Numbered from the stretch's first letter, positions 43,151-52,777 are shown. The stretch: 64,000 bases of DNA from Winogradskyella sp. PC-19 (GCF_002163855.1 NZ_CP019332.1:31387-95386); one strand, 5' to 3'. Numbers and translations are program-made. The notes: a model not told the origin generated them from the sequence alone.

Positions 43151-44947
43151 ATGCGCTATCTCATTATCCTTCTGTTTTTCTCGTCCCTATTGTCTTCGCA
43201 GACAACAGTTGAGAAATCTCAAAACAAATGGCTTTTAAAAGTTGATGGAAATGATTTTAAAGTCAAGGGTGTAACCTTTGGTTATGATAAAGACACGGCT
43301 AACTACGATAATTATTTTAAGGAATTAAAAGTTTTAGGTGTAAATACAATTAGAACTTGGGCTACTGGAGATAATTCTCTAAAACTATTGGACAATGCTC
43401 ATGCCAATGGCATAAAAGTCATGATGGGTATCTGGATGCGTCATGGTAGACCAGGAATGGAAGATGACGACAGCTTTAATTATTTGAAAGATACTAAAGG
43501 TAAGGAGGCAATGTATGATAATGCAATTAAAGTTGTTAATCGTTACAAAAATCATCCAGCAATACTTACATGGGGCATTGGTAATGAAGTGTACCTTAAT
43601 ATAGGCACAGAAGAAGAAAAATTAGCTTATTCAAAATTATTAGAAAGAATATGTAGTCAAATAAAAGAATTAGACCCAAATCACCCAGTTACATCAGTTG
43701 AAGCATGGACATTTGGTATGGATTGGTGGGAAAAGCATGTGCCTTCAATTGATATTTATGGGCTTAATAGCTATGGTTTTGGGGCCAACTTTTTGCAAGA
43801 AGAGTTAAATAAACGAAATATTAACAAACCCTACATCATTACCGAATTTGGAGTCACGGGTGAATGGGATATAAAGAACGAAAAGTTAGCCGTAAAGATA
43901 GAACCTAGTGATACAGAAAAATATGATGCTATTGTCACAGGCTATAAAGATTGGATTGTAGATAAGCCATCGTGTTTAGGTGTTTATGTATTTCATTACT
44001 CTAATAGCAATAATTTTATATCTCCATGGCTGTATACACATGTAAATGGATATAAACGCCCTCAATATTGGGCAATACGTGAAGCTTATACTGGCAAAAA
44101 ACCAGATAATAAAGTACCTTTTATAAAAAGCTTTGTGCTTACTGAGACTAATGCTAAAAGTGAAATATGGTTGCCTGTAGATTTACATGTCACAGATAAG
44201 GACAATGACAGTTTAGAATTTAGTTTTTACTATAATCACAGAAAAGGAAGTAGGAAACGTAGAGATGCCATAAAAAAACTTAATCATCGTGGGTCTTTAA
44301 AGGGTGGTTTTGAAATAGAACTTCCTAAGGTTCATGGTGCTACTAAAATATATGTGTACGTCAATGATAATTATGGTAATCTTGCTATTGCTTCAGATGT
44401 TATTGATGTATTTGATAAGAACTCTAAAAAGAAAAAATACTTGGTGCCTAAAGTAGATTTACCTTTCTACGTCTACAAGGATAATAACGAAATTCCATAT
44501 GTTCCTTCTGGGTTAATGGGAAATTATAGAGCACTAAACATTGATTTAAATCATACAGATAACGTCCAGTCTGGAAAAACAGCAATTGAAATAAGTTATA
44601 ATGTTGGTCATGACTGGTATGGAGTGGCCATGGTAGATCCTGCTAATGATTGGGGTAATATTTTAGGAGGTTATGACATATCAGGAGCAAAATCTTTTAG
44701 TTTTTGGGCAAAAGCCACGAGTAATAAGGTTTTGGCAACAATTGGTTTTGGTCTTATAGATAAGGATAAGCCATTTCCAGATACTGCTAAAAAATCTGTT
44801 GAAATTATTTTAACTAAAGAATGGAAAAAGTATACAATTAAAACTAAAAGACAGGATCTTTCATGTATTCGTTCAGGTTTTGTTCTGTTCTCTAGTGGTA
44901 TTGGTCAAGGACACAAAATATACCTTGACAATATTGTTTTTGAATAA
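43151..44947 (+). CDS. Glycoside hydrolase (GH2-like TIM barrel) with C-terminal CBM-like domain
   Basis: A 598-residue exported protein (signal peptide MRYLIILLFFSSLLSSQ). Residues about 28-315 form a TIM barrel of clan GH-A type: acid/base E146 in WGIGNEVYL and nucleophile E232 in ITEFGVTGEW, plus the aromatic Y in DIYGLNSYG. It resembles the catalytic domains annotated as GH2 TIM barrel or glucanosyltransferase-like. A beta domain follows near 325-420, and a jelly-roll CBM-like region near 455-598 ends YLDNIVF. A beta-glucan substrate is plausible but not shown. It is cotranscribed with ytxJ. Confidence 0.83.
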   Translation: MRYLIILLFFSSLLSSQTTVEKSQNKWLLKVDGNDFKVKGVTFGYDKDTANYDNYFKELKVLGVNTIRTWATGDNSLKLLDNAHANGIKVMMGIWMRHGRPGMEDDDSFNYLKDTKGKEAMYDNAIKVVNRYKNHPAILTWGIGNEVYLNIGTEEEKLAYSKLLERICSQIKELDPNHPVTSVEAWTFGMDWWEKHVPSIDIYGLNSYGFGANFLQEELNKRNINKPYIITEFGVTGEWDIKNEKLAVKIEPSDTEKYDAIVTGYKDWIVDKPSCLGVYVFHYSNSNNFISPWLYTHVNGYKRPQYWAIREAYTGKKPDNKVPFIKSFVLTETNAKSEIWLPVDLHVTDKDNDSLEFSFYYNHRKGSRKRRDAIKKLNHRGSLKGGFEIELPKVHGATKIYVYVNDNYGNLAIASDVIDVFDKNSKKKKYLVPKVDLPFYVYKDNNEIPYVPSGLMGNYRALNIDLNHTDNVQSGKTAIEISYNVGHDWYGVAMVDPANDWGNILGGYDISGAKSFSFWAKATSNKVLATIGFGLIDKDKPFPDTAKKSVEIILTKEWKKYTIKTKRQDLSCIRSGFVLFSSGIGQGHKIYLDNIVFE

Positions 44948-44955
44948 TTTGTAGA

Positions 44956-45330
44956 TTATTTGAAATCAATAGTACAACTCTTAGAATTTCCAAACCACTT
45001 TACACGATTCTTAGAAGCTGTTTTGTAAATATAATCTCTAATTAATCTTGGTATAAAACCAAGAAGAGCAGCAACACGTTTCCATTTTGGAATTTTTGAG
45101 ATGATGCGTATAAAACCATCAGAGTGAGTTTTAACCCCATTGTCATCAATTAAAATAACAGTATCCAAACGTTTGGTAGGGAAGCCATTTTTTATTAGTA
45201 ATTGTTGTCCGTAGGTAGACTGAAATGCTACAAACTGAAACATGTCCTCTGGAGCAAATTTTAACAACCAGCCAACTACACCGTTACAAAGGTTACATTC
45301 CCCATCAAAAATTATAATATCTTTTTCCAT
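44956..45330 (-). CDS. Thiol-disulfide oxidoreductase, DCC family
   Basis: A 124-residue small protein with the DCC signature DGECNLCNGVV, whose CxxC (residues about 12 and 15) gives the family its name. The YKTASKNRVKWFG tail is typical. The start is the ATG at 45328-45330; an ATG 20 codons upstream (45390) is in frame but adds an uncharacteristic extension. It is convergent with the glycoside hydrolase gene, 8 bases away. The redox partner is unknown. Confidence 0.85.
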   Translation of the reverse strand: MEKDIIIFDGECNLCNGVVGWLLKFAPEDMFQFVAFQSTYGQQLLIKNGFPTKRLDTVILIDDNGVKTHSDGFIRIISKIPKWKRVAALLGFIPRLIRDYIYKTASKNRVKWFGNSKSCTIDFK

Positions 45331-45487
45331 TCTGGTTTTTATTAGTTGATTAATATAGCAGTAGACGAACTTATTGGATGCAACTTTCAAGCTAGGTTAT
45401 TTTTTAATTCTTTTTTATGATAAATGTTAGTCGGTATCACTGTATTAAATCGTATCTTAGGGATATAAGTTTAACACCAAAAATAGA

Positions 45488-45793
45488 ATGATTATGACGG
45501 TAAATTTTCAATACGTAGACACAGATGTAAGTGAAACACTCTCCCAGTTCACTGTAGAGAAATTAGAAAAATTGAATGATAAATTTGAGTTTTTAATTTC
45601 AGCACAAGTTTATTTTAAACACGATAGTAAAGACCACGAAGCTGGTAAAATTTGTAATATTGAGTTGAGTCTTCCTGGTCCAAGAATTTTTGCTAAATCT
45701 AATGAGCGAGAATATGAATTAGCAGTTACTGAGACTATAAACGATTTGAGACGTCAATTAGATAAACGTAAAGAAACATATAAAGTTTACTAG
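45488..45793 (+). CDS. hpf: Ribosome hibernation promoting factor (short form)
   Basis: A 101-residue HPF/RaiA-type protein that binds the 30S subunit and reduces translation in resting cells. It has the beta-alpha-beta-beta-beta-alpha pattern with VNFQYVDTDVSETL at the start, FKHDSKDHEAGKICNIELSLPG in the middle and DLRRQLDKRKETY at the end. A second ATG at 45494 is a possible start. A terminator shared with rlmH follows. Confidence 0.85.
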   Translation: MIMTVNFQYVDTDVSETLSQFTVEKLEKLNDKFEFLISAQVYFKHDSKDHEAGKICNIELSLPGPRIFAKSNEREYELAVTETINDLRRQLDKRKETYKVY

Positions 45794-45814
45794 TTGTGTT
45801 AATAATAATTATAA

Positions 45815-45845
45815 AGCTCGAGGCATAAAAGTCTCGAGTTTTTTT
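45815..45845. terminator. Shared terminator between hpf and rlmH
   Basis: ctcgag (45817-45822) pairs with ctcgag (45833-45838), then T residues (45839-45845) that overlap the rlmH stop codon on the other strand. Confidence 0.8.
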
Positions 45846-46317
45846 ATCTATGATGATAAGGCTCATTTTTTAATATTGTAAAACCACGGTATAACTGCTC
45901 TATAAAAAATAAACGAACCATTTGGTGTGAGAATGTCATTTGGGACAAACCTAATTTACTGTTAGAACGCTTGTAAACAGCATCTGAAAAACCATATGGA
46001 CCACCAATGACAAAAATAATTTGCTTCACGCCAGAGTTTAAATGTTTTTGAATATAGTTTGAAAACGCTACAGAATCCATCTGTTTTCCATTTTCGTCTA
46101 ACAGAATAAGTACTTCAGAATTCTGAACTTTAGCTAGAATGAGCTCGCCTTCTTTTTCTTTCTGCTGAGCTTCTGATAAATGTTTTGCTTTTTTGATGTC
46201 TGGAATAATATCAAGACTAAACTTAATATAAAAACCTAAACGTTTTTGGTAGTCTTCAATTAAGGCTTGAAGTTGTTTGTTATCAGTTTTGCCAATGGCT
46301 ATCAATTTTATTTGCAT
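45844..46317 (-). CDS. rlmH: 23S rRNA pseudouridine-1915 N3-methyltransferase RlmH
   Basis: RlmH methylates pseudouridine 1915 in helix 69 of 23S rRNA. The 157-residue SPOUT protein has MQIKLIAIGKTD at the start, the GGPYGFS motif near 105 and LSQMTFSHQMVRLFFIEQLY with the C-terminal knot. The ATG at 46317 is used; an in-frame TTG at 46323 lies inside the -7 promoter element. Divergent to nadC. Confidence 0.94.
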   Translation of the reverse strand: MQIKLIAIGKTDNKQLQALIEDYQKRLGFYIKFSLDIIPDIKKAKHLSEAQQKEKEGELILAKVQNSEVLILLDENGKQMDSVAFSNYIQKHLNSGVKQIIFVIGGPYGFSDAVYKRSNSKLGLSQMTFSHQMVRLFFIEQLYRGFTILKNEPYHHR

Positions 46318-46320
46318 GTT

Positions 46321-46328
46321 CAAATTTA
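46321..46328 (-). promoter_or_regulatory. -7 promoter element abutting the rlmH start
   Basis: On the minus strand TAAATTTG matches TAnnTTTG and ends 3 bases before the ATG at 46317, so the predicted start site falls on or next to the start codon. Confidence 0.55.
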
Positions 46329-46394
46329 CAATTTCATTTTTTCTGAATCAATTCGTGAATCAATTTCCTATTTTTACGTTAAATAATAGTATCA

Positions 46395-47252
46395 ATGATT
46401 TCAAAAGAACAATTCAATAAAGAAATAGAGCTCATAATCGCTAACGCGATTCGTGAGGATGTTGGAGATGGTGACCATAGTTCACTAGCTTGTATACCAG
46501 CTTCAGCACAAGGGAAAGCAAAACTTTTGGTTAAGGACAAAGGTGTAATTGCAGGAGTTGAATTTGCTAAACAAGTTTTTGACTATGTTGATACTGATAT
46601 GAAGGTTGAAACATTAATTGAAGACGGAAGTCATGTAAAATATGGTGATATTGCGTTTTATATTGAAGGTGCTTCACAATCTATTTTAAAAGCCGAAAGA
46701 CTTGTACTTAATGCAATGCAGCGTATGAGTGCTATAGCTACTAAAACCAAAGTGTTTGTAGATTTGTTAGAAGGAACAGGTACTCAGATTTTAGACACTC
46801 GTAAAACGACACCAGGCATAAGAGCTTTAGAAAAATGGGCAGTAACTATTGGAGGCGGAACAAACCATCGTTTTGCATTGTACGATATGATTATGCTTAA
46901 AGACAACCACATCGACTTTTCAGGAGGTGTTTCTAAAGCTATAAATAAGACAAAAGACTATTTAAAAAAAACCAATCGGGACTTAAAGATTATTGTCGAA
47001 GCTAGAAACCTACATGAAATACAAGAGATATTGGATTGCGGTGGTGTTTACAGAATTCTTATAGATAATTTTAATTATGAAGATACTCGTAAAGCTGTAA
47101 AATTAATTGGCGATAAATGTTTAACAGAATCTTCAGGTGGTATTAACGAAAAAACGGTGAGACACTATGCAGAGTGTGGTGTTGATTTTATTTCATCAGG
47201 TGCATTAACACATTCTGTGTATAATATGGACTTGAGCCTAAAAGCAGTTTAA
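46395..47252 (+). CDS. nadC: Nicotinate-nucleotide pyrophosphorylase NadC
   Basis: NadC converts quinolinate and PRPP to nicotinate mononucleotide in NAD synthesis. The 285-residue enzyme shows EDVGDGDHSS near 22, ILDTRKTTPGIRALEKWAV near 134-152, NHRFALYDMIMLKDNHI and VEARNL. It is first in a likely operon with yihY and priA, each close to the next. Confidence 0.95.
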   Translation: MISKEQFNKEIELIIANAIREDVGDGDHSSLACIPASAQGKAKLLVKDKGVIAGVEFAKQVFDYVDTDMKVETLIEDGSHVKYGDIAFYIEGASQSILKAERLVLNAMQRMSAIATKTKVFVDLLEGTGTQILDTRKTTPGIRALEKWAVTIGGGTNHRFALYDMIMLKDNHIDFSGGVSKAINKTKDYLKKTNRDLKIIVEARNLHEIQEILDCGGVYRILIDNFNYEDTRKAVKLIGDKCLTESSGGINEKTVRHYAECGVDFISSGALTHSVYNMDLSLKAV

Positions 47253-47264
47253 ACGCTATTTTTT

Positions 47265-48215
47265 ATGTCAAAATCGATAGAAGATAAGCTTAAAAAAATA
47301 CCGGTAATTAATATTTTGGTGCGTTTTTGCCAAAAAATTAAGCTGCCAGCTTTTGAGGGTTTATCAGTTTACGATTTATTAGAATTATATGGGTTAGGTA
47401 TTGTCAAAGGCACACTAACGACTCGTGCTAGTGCAATTGCATTTAGTTTTTTTACGTCTATATTCCCATTTTTATTGTTTGTTGTTATTCTTATTCCTGT
47501 AATACCCATTGATGGTTTTGATGTAGAATTTTCTAAGTTTTTAGAGTCATTTTTACCTGCACAAACTTCGGACTTTTTTATGTCTACTATTTTCGAAAAC
47601 TTAGAGGGTAATAGTCAAGCAGGCTTATTATCATCTGTTTTTTTGTTATCAATGTTTCTGATGGCTAACGGTGTCAATGCAGTATTTTCTGGTTTCGAGA
47701 ATTCGTACCATGAGCAATTAACACGAAATGTATTTCAACAATATCTATATGCACTAGGCATAGCTCTTATTTTGGCGTTTTTAGTTCTGTTTACTGTAGC
47801 AGTTTTTATTTATACGCAAGTATATATTATTGTACCAATAAATGAGGCTTTCGGTACTGAAGAAGCGACCAATCGACAATGGATTTTAGTTGCAAAATAT
47901 CTCTTTTTTGTAGTTATGGTCTACTTGGCTACAGCCACATTATATTATTTTGGAACTAAAGAAGGTAGACAAACACGATTTTTCTCAATTGGTGCACTCT
48001 TAACAACATTGCTAATTATTCTAACCTCATATTTATTTGGTATTTATATCGATAATTTTTCGAAATACAATGAGTTGTATGGTTCTATAGGCGCTTTATT
48101 GATTTTGTTATTATACCTATGGCTTAATGCTAATATTTTACTACTTGGATATGAACTTAATGCTACTTTAAGAGGGTTGCATAAGCTAAATGAAATGACA
48201 CCAGCAGATGAATAA
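47265..48215 (+). CDS. YihY/BrkB family inner-membrane protein
   Basis: A 316-residue membrane protein of the YihY/virulence factor BrkB family with about six hydrophobic helices, the first near 60-80 (AIAFSFFTSIFPFLLFVVIL). The family signature is around TTRASAIAFSFF and LLLYLWLNANILLLGYELNA at the C-terminal end. It is 12 bases after nadC and overlaps the priA start by 8 bases. Its transport or other function is unknown. Confidence 0.88.
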   Translation: MSKSIEDKLKKIPVINILVRFCQKIKLPAFEGLSVYDLLELYGLGIVKGTLTTRASAIAFSFFTSIFPFLLFVVILIPVIPIDGFDVEFSKFLESFLPAQTSDFFMSTIFENLEGNSQAGLLSSVFLLSMFLMANGVNAVFSGFENSYHEQLTRNVFQQYLYALGIALILAFLVLFTVAVFIYTQVYIIVPINEAFGTEEATNRQWILVAKYLFFVVMVYLATATLYYFGTKEGRQTRFFSIGALLTTLLIILTSYLFGIYIDNFSKYNELYGSIGALLILLLYLWLNANILLLGYELNATLRGLHKLNEMTPADE

Positions 48216-50664
48216 TCATTTTATAGATGTCATATTGCCAATTCCACTTCAGAAAGCATTTACTTATCATATTACAGAAGCCGAAGCTGAATTTCTAAAA
48301 CCAGGTATACGTGTTGCTGTACCCTTTGGCAAGAGCAAAATTTATACAGCATTAGCTTATAAAATTCACAATAAGCCACCAATAGCTTACGAGGCAAAAA
48401 CCATCCATCAAATACTAGATGATAAACCATTAGTAACAGAAAAGCAATTAGAGCATTGGCAATGGATTGCTAGTTATTACATGTGTAGTTTAGGAGAAGT
48501 AATGCGCGCGGCAATACCAAACGCATTTATTATAGAAAGCGAAACTATTATTTCAAAAGTAGAAGATGCTATAGTAAATGATTCAGAATTAAAGGACGAA
48601 GAGTTTTTGATTTATGAGGCATTGCATCATCAATCATCTTTAAAGATTCAAGATGTAATTTCAATTTTAGATAAGAAACGTGTTTTGCCAATCATTAATG
48701 GCTTAGTTGAAAAAGGGATTATACAACTTCAAGAAGAAATTTATCAGAAATACACGCCTAAATTAGTACGTTATGTTCGATTGCATGAGCATCATAAATC
48801 TGAAGATAAACTACAGAAATTATTAGAATTATTAAATCGAGCTAAAAAGCAACGTGATGTGGTTTTGACTTTGTTTCAGTTAGAAGCAACGTCACAAAAA
48901 GCAATAAAAGTTACTGAATTGGTTGAAAAAAGTGGCGCATCATCAGCAATCATAAAAACTTTGATTGATAAAAAAATATTGGAAGAATACCATATCCAAA
49001 CTGATCGTGTCAATTTTGAAGGTGAAGCTGGAGCTGAGTCAAAACAGCTCAATGAATATCAGCAAAAAGCTTTTGAGGAGATAAATACCTCTTTTGAAGA
49101 AAAGTCAGTCGTCTTATTACATGGCGTAACATCTTCGGGAAAAACGGAGATTTACATTAAGCTGATAGAAAAACAATTAGAACAGCAAAAACAAGTATTG
49201 TATTTACTGCCAGAAATAGCTTTAACTACACAATTGGTTTCACGATTGCAAGATTATTTTGGAGAAAAGGTAGCAGTATTTCATTCCAGATATTCTGGTA
49301 ACGAACGTGTTGAAGCCTGGAACAACATTTTAAACAATTCTGAGAAGGCACAAATAATAATAGGAGCAAGGTCTTCATTATTATTACCTTTTAGAGATTT
49401 AGGTTTAATTATTGTCGATGAGGAGCATGAGCAATCTTATAAACAATTTGACCCAGCACCAAGATACCATGCGAGAGATGCAGCTATAGTTTTAGCAAAT
49501 ATGTTTAATGCCAAAACACTTTTGGGTACTGCGACACCAAGTTTAGAAACTTACTATAATACTTCGGAAGGAAAATACGGTTTAGTGGAGATTACAAAGC
49601 GTTATAATGACGTTTTAATGCCAGAAATAGAGCTGGTAGATTTAGCTGATAAATACAAACGTAAACGTATGAAAGGTCATTTTAGTGACCGATTAATAGA
49701 AGAAATGACGGAAGCGTTTGAAGAAGGTTTTCAAGTTATTCTATTTCAGAACAGGAGAGGCTTTTCTCCAATTGTAGAATGTACGACTTGTGGTAACTCT
49801 CCACAATGTCCTAATTGCGATGTGAGTTTAACCTACCATCAATACCGAGACCAACTGCGATGTCATTATTGCGGTTATAATTCTGCAATGTTAAAAAGTT
49901 GTCAAGCTTGTGGTAATATAACTTTGGATACTAAGGGTTTTGGAACAGAACAAATAGAAGAAGAAGTAAAGGCTTTGTTTCCTGATAGGCGAGTGGCACG
50001 AATGGACTTAGATACTACAAGAGGTAAATATGGTTTCGAGAAGTTAATAACTCGTTTTGAACAGCGAGAAATTGATGTTTTAGTTGGTACGCAAATGATT
50101 ACTAAAGGTTTAGATTTTAGATATGTAAAACTAGTAGGCATTTTAAATGCTGATAATTTGCTCAATTTTCCAGATTTTAGAGCTCATGAACGTAGTTATC
50201 AACTCATGGCACAGGTTTCTGGACGTGCTGGACGGACAGATTTACGAGGAAAAGTATTAATACAAACCTACAACCCGCATCATAATATTTTACAGCAGGT
50301 TTCTACTAACTCCTACACCGAGATGTATAAGGAACAGTTAAATGATAGATATAATTACAAATACCCGCCAATTTTTCGCCTTATAAAAGTTACACTAAAA
50401 CATAAAGATTATAATCGAGTAAACTTGGCAGCTGATTGGTATGCTAAATCTTTGAAGCTGTATTTTAAAACAAATGTTTTGGGTCCAGAATTTCCACCTG
50501 TATCAAGAATTAGAAATTTATACCATAAAAATATTTTAATCAAAATTCCTCAAAATCAGTCTTTACCAAAGACTAAAGAAGCAATTGCAAGAATAGATAA
50601 TAGCTTTAATGCAGTCAAAGATTTTAGATCAGTTAGGGTAATCATTAATGTGGATAATTATTAA
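48208..50664 (+). CDS. priA: Primosomal protein N' (PriA helicase)
   Basis: PriA restarts stalled replication forks by loading the replisome. The 818-residue protein has the N-terminal 3'-DNA-binding domain, Walker A in GVTSSGKTEIY near residue 305, VDEEHE near 410, and a zinc-binding region of cysteines from about C525 to C570 (CTTCG, CPNC, CHYCG, CQACG). The helicase C-terminal lobe shows VGTQMITKGLDF and QVSGRAGR. It is the last gene of the nadC operon. Confidence 0.95.
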   Translation: MNNHFIDVILPIPLQKAFTYHITEAEAEFLKPGIRVAVPFGKSKIYTALAYKIHNKPPIAYEAKTIHQILDDKPLVTEKQLEHWQWIASYYMCSLGEVMRAAIPNAFIIESETIISKVEDAIVNDSELKDEEFLIYEALHHQSSLKIQDVISILDKKRVLPIINGLVEKGIIQLQEEIYQKYTPKLVRYVRLHEHHKSEDKLQKLLELLNRAKKQRDVVLTLFQLEATSQKAIKVTELVEKSGASSAIIKTLIDKKILEEYHIQTDRVNFEGEAGAESKQLNEYQQKAFEEINTSFEEKSVVLLHGVTSSGKTEIYIKLIEKQLEQQKQVLYLLPEIALTTQLVSRLQDYFGEKVAVFHSRYSGNERVEAWNNILNNSEKAQIIIGARSSLLLPFRDLGLIIVDEEHEQSYKQFDPAPRYHARDAAIVLANMFNAKTLLGTATPSLETYYNTSEGKYGLVEITKRYNDVLMPEIELVDLADKYKRKRMKGHFSDRLIEEMTEAFEEGFQVILFQNRRGFSPIVECTTCGNSPQCPNCDVSLTYHQYRDQLRCHYCGYNSAMLKSCQACGNITLDTKGFGTEQIEEEVKALFPDRRVARMDLDTTRGKYGFEKLITRFEQREIDVLVGTQMITKGLDFRYVKLVGILNADNLLNFPDFRAHERSYQLMAQVSGRAGRTDLRGKVLIQTYNPHHNILQQVSTNSYTEMYKEQLNDRYNYKYPPIFRLIKVTLKHKDYNRVNLAADWYAKSLKLYFKTNVLGPEFPPVSRIRNLYHKNILIKIPQNQSLPKTKEAIARIDNSFNAVKDFRSVRVIINVDNY

Positions 50665-50675
50665 AAATTGATATA

Positions 50676-50707
50676 AAAAAATCTCATTGTTTCCAATGAG
50701 ATTTTCT
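50676..50707. terminator. Bidirectional terminator between priA and the LytTR gene
   Basis: atctcattg (50681-50689) pairs with caatgagat (50694-50702), extended by A and T runs on both sides, so it can act for both convergent genes. Confidence 0.85.
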
Positions 50708-50758
50708 AATCACTTCTAATGATTTAGGTATTAACCTAATTTTGGGGTTTTAAGCGAA

Positions 50759-51454
50759 TTACATATTATTTAACGCATCAACAAGTTGCGTTTTCTTATT
50801 TCGACTTAAGGGTATTTCATATGCTCCGACTTCAACATTTTTACTGTTAAAGCGATCAATCTTGTCTAGATTGACGATATAAGATTTATGGATTCTGAGA
50901 AATTTGCCTTCAGGCAGTTCTTTTTCAAAAGCTTTCATCGTGGATAAAACCACAAGACTATTTTCTTCGGTTACTACTTTTACGTAATCACCAAGTGCTT
51001 CAATCCATTTAATGTCTTTGATATAAACTTTACGCTTTTTAAGATTACTCTTAACAAAGATGTGTTCACCTTCAGTTTCGTTAAAGTCTAGTTTTAGTTT
51101 GTGTTGTTCAATAGCTTTCTCAACCGCTTGATTGAAACGCTCTTTGGTAATAGGTTTTTGAAGATAATCTGTAGCATCGTAATTAAATGCTTTAAATGCG
51201 TATTCGGTCTTACCAGTGACAAAAATAATTTGGGGTTTGTTATTTAAGACATCTAGAAGTTCGAAACCATTAAGAACAGGCATTTCGATATCAAGGAAGA
51301 TTAAATCTACTTTTTTCGTATTTAATCCGTTTTTAGTTTCTAATGCACTACTATATTCAGCAACGAGATTTAGGGACTCGTGATTTTCTATAAGCTTTAC
51401 TATAGATAAACGCTGAATTGCAGAGTCATCTACAACTACACAGTTTAAGGTCAT
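50759..51454 (-). CDS. LytTR-type response regulator
   Basis: A 231-residue regulator. The receiver domain shows the acidic VVDD pair near residues 9-10, phosphoacceptor D55 in LIFLDIEMP and the lysine in LQKPI. The C-terminal LytTR DNA-binding domain spans about 130-228 with IKWIEALGDYVKVV and FLRIHKSYIVNLDKI. No histidine kinase gene is adjacent; in Bacteroidetes the partner is often elsewhere. It is divergent from the rpsF operon. Confidence 0.9.
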   Translation of the reverse strand: MTLNCVVVDDSAIQRLSIVKLIENHESLNLVAEYSSALETKNGLNTKKVDLIFLDIEMPVLNGFELLDVLNNKPQIIFVTGKTEYAFKAFNYDATDYLQKPITKERFNQAVEKAIEQHKLKLDFNETEGEHIFVKSNLKKRKVYIKDIKWIEALGDYVKVVTEENSLVVLSTMKAFEKELPEGKFLRIHKSYIVNLDKIDRFNSKNVEVGAYEIPLSRNKKTQLVDALNNM

Positions 51455-51588
51455 AACATTATTGTTTTTAGGTTAAGCTTCGACAATAGTACAAAAAATT
51501 CGGACAAATACCAAAAATCATCGTTAAAGTGTAAAAAAACTTAATTTTTGTTTAAGTAGAAATTGGTTCAAAAATTACATATAATCAC

Positions 51589-51619
51589 TTGTGGTACTTA
51601 CAAATAATGTGTATTTTTG
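51589..51619 (+). promoter_or_regulatory. Promoter of the rpsF operon
   Basis: TATTTTTG (51612-51619) matches the -7 consensus, with TTGTGG at 51589-51594 as the -33 element, 17 bases apart. This is the best complete Bacteroidetes promoter in the window. The leader is about 25-30 bases. Confidence 0.7.
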
Positions 51620-51650
51620 CACCCGTTTTTAACATTAATAAACAATTTTT

Positions 51651-51995
51651 ATGAATCATTATGAAACTGTTTTCATCTTAAATCCCGTTTTATCTGACGA
51701 CCAGATAAAGGAAACAGTAAAGAAATACGAAGACTTTCTTGTTTCTAAAGGAGCTAAGATGATTGCCAAAGAAGATTGGGGCTTAAAAAAGTTAGCTTAT
51801 CCAATCCAAAACAAAAAAAGTGGTTTTTATCACTTATTTGAGTACACTGTAGCTGGTGAGGCTATTGAGCCTTTAGAGGTAGAATTTAGACGTGACGAGC
51901 GTTTTATGCGTTACTTGACTGTAAAGTTAGATAAGCATGCTATTGCTTGGGCTGCTAAAAGAAGAGATAGAAACAAACAAAAAGCAAAAGCGTAA
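51651..51995 (+). CDS. rpsF: 30S ribosomal protein S6
   Basis: The 114-residue S6 protein of the small subunit, with [21 protein letters not shown] at the start and [15 protein letters not shown], followed by a basic tail. It heads the rpsF-rpsR-rplI operon; rpsR starts 2 bases after its stop. No priB or ssb gene lies in the operon, unlike in proteobacteria. Confidence 0.96.
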   Translation: MNHYETVFILNPVLSDDQIKETVKKYEDFLVSKGAKMIAKEDWGLKKLAYPIQNKKSGFYHLFEYTVAGEAIEPLEVEFRRDERFMRYLTVKLDKHAIAWAAKRRDRNKQKAKA

Positions 51996-51997
51996 CT

Positions 51998-52294
51998 ATG
52001 GCATCTATAGACCAACAAGCAAAAGGAAAAAAAGAAGGAGAGATTAGATATCTTACACCTTTAAACATAGAAACGTCAAAAGCTAAGAAGTACTGTCGTT
52101 TTAAGAAATCAGGTATTAAGTATGTAGATTATAAAGATGCAGACTTTTTACTATCATTTGTTAACGAGCAAGGTAAATTGTTACCAAGACGTTTAACAGG
52201 AACATCTTTAAAATACCAAAGAAAAGTTTCTGTAGCAGTAAAAAGAGCGAGACACTTGGCATTAATGCCTTATGTAGCGGATTTATTAAAATAA
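51998..52294 (+). CDS. rpsR: 30S ribosomal protein S18
   Basis: The 98-residue S18 protein, which pairs with S6 on the 30S platform. The core motif is [18 protein letters not shown], then [29 protein letters not shown]. It has one cysteine and an N-terminal extension of about 25 residues. It is the middle gene of the operon. Confidence 0.96.
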   Translation: MASIDQQAKGKKEGEIRYLTPLNIETSKAKKYCRFKKSGIKYVDYKDADFLLSFVNEQGKLLPRRLTGTSLKYQRKVSVAVKRARHLALMPYVADLLK

Positions 52295-52307
52295 ATTTAT
52301 CATAACA

Positions 52308-52757
52308 ATGGAACTTATATTAAAACAAGACGTTGAGAATTTAGGATTTAAAGACGATATTGTAACAGTTAAGAACGGTTATGGTAGAAACTTTTTAATC
52401 CCTCAAGGACAAGCAATTTTAGCTACAGTATCTGCAAAGAAAGTTTTAGCAGAAAACTTAAAGCAACGTGCTTTTAAAGAGCAAAAATTAATTGATGATG
52501 CTAAGAAAATTTCTGATGCATTAAACAATTTAGAAATCAAAATAGCATCTAAAGTTGGATCAGGAGATAAATTATTTGGATCTGTAAACAACATTGATGT
52601 TGCTGGTGCTTTACAAAAAGAAGGTCACAGCATTGAAAAGAAATTTATCAATGTAATTGGTGGTAACGTTAAGCGTTTAGGAAAATACAATGCAGTTATT
52701 AGATTGCATAGAGAAGTAGTTATAGACATGCCTTTCGAGGTTGTTGCTGAAGCTTAA
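52308..52757 (+). CDS. rplI: 50S ribosomal protein L9
   Basis: The 149-residue L9 protein of the large subunit. The N-terminal domain shows MELILKQDVENLGFKDDIV and GYGRNFLIP; a long connecting helix and the C-terminal domain (GSGDKLFGSV) follow. Last gene of the operon, 13 bases after rpsR, with a terminator behind. Confidence 0.96.
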   Translation: MELILKQDVENLGFKDDIVTVKNGYGRNFLIPQGQAILATVSAKKVLAENLKQRAFKEQKLIDDAKKISDALNNLEIKIASKVGSGDKLFGSVNNIDVAGALQKEGHSIEKKFINVIGGNVKRLGKYNAVIRLHREVVIDMPFEVVAEA

Positions 52758-52777
52758 TCTCTTTTTTACAAATTTTG

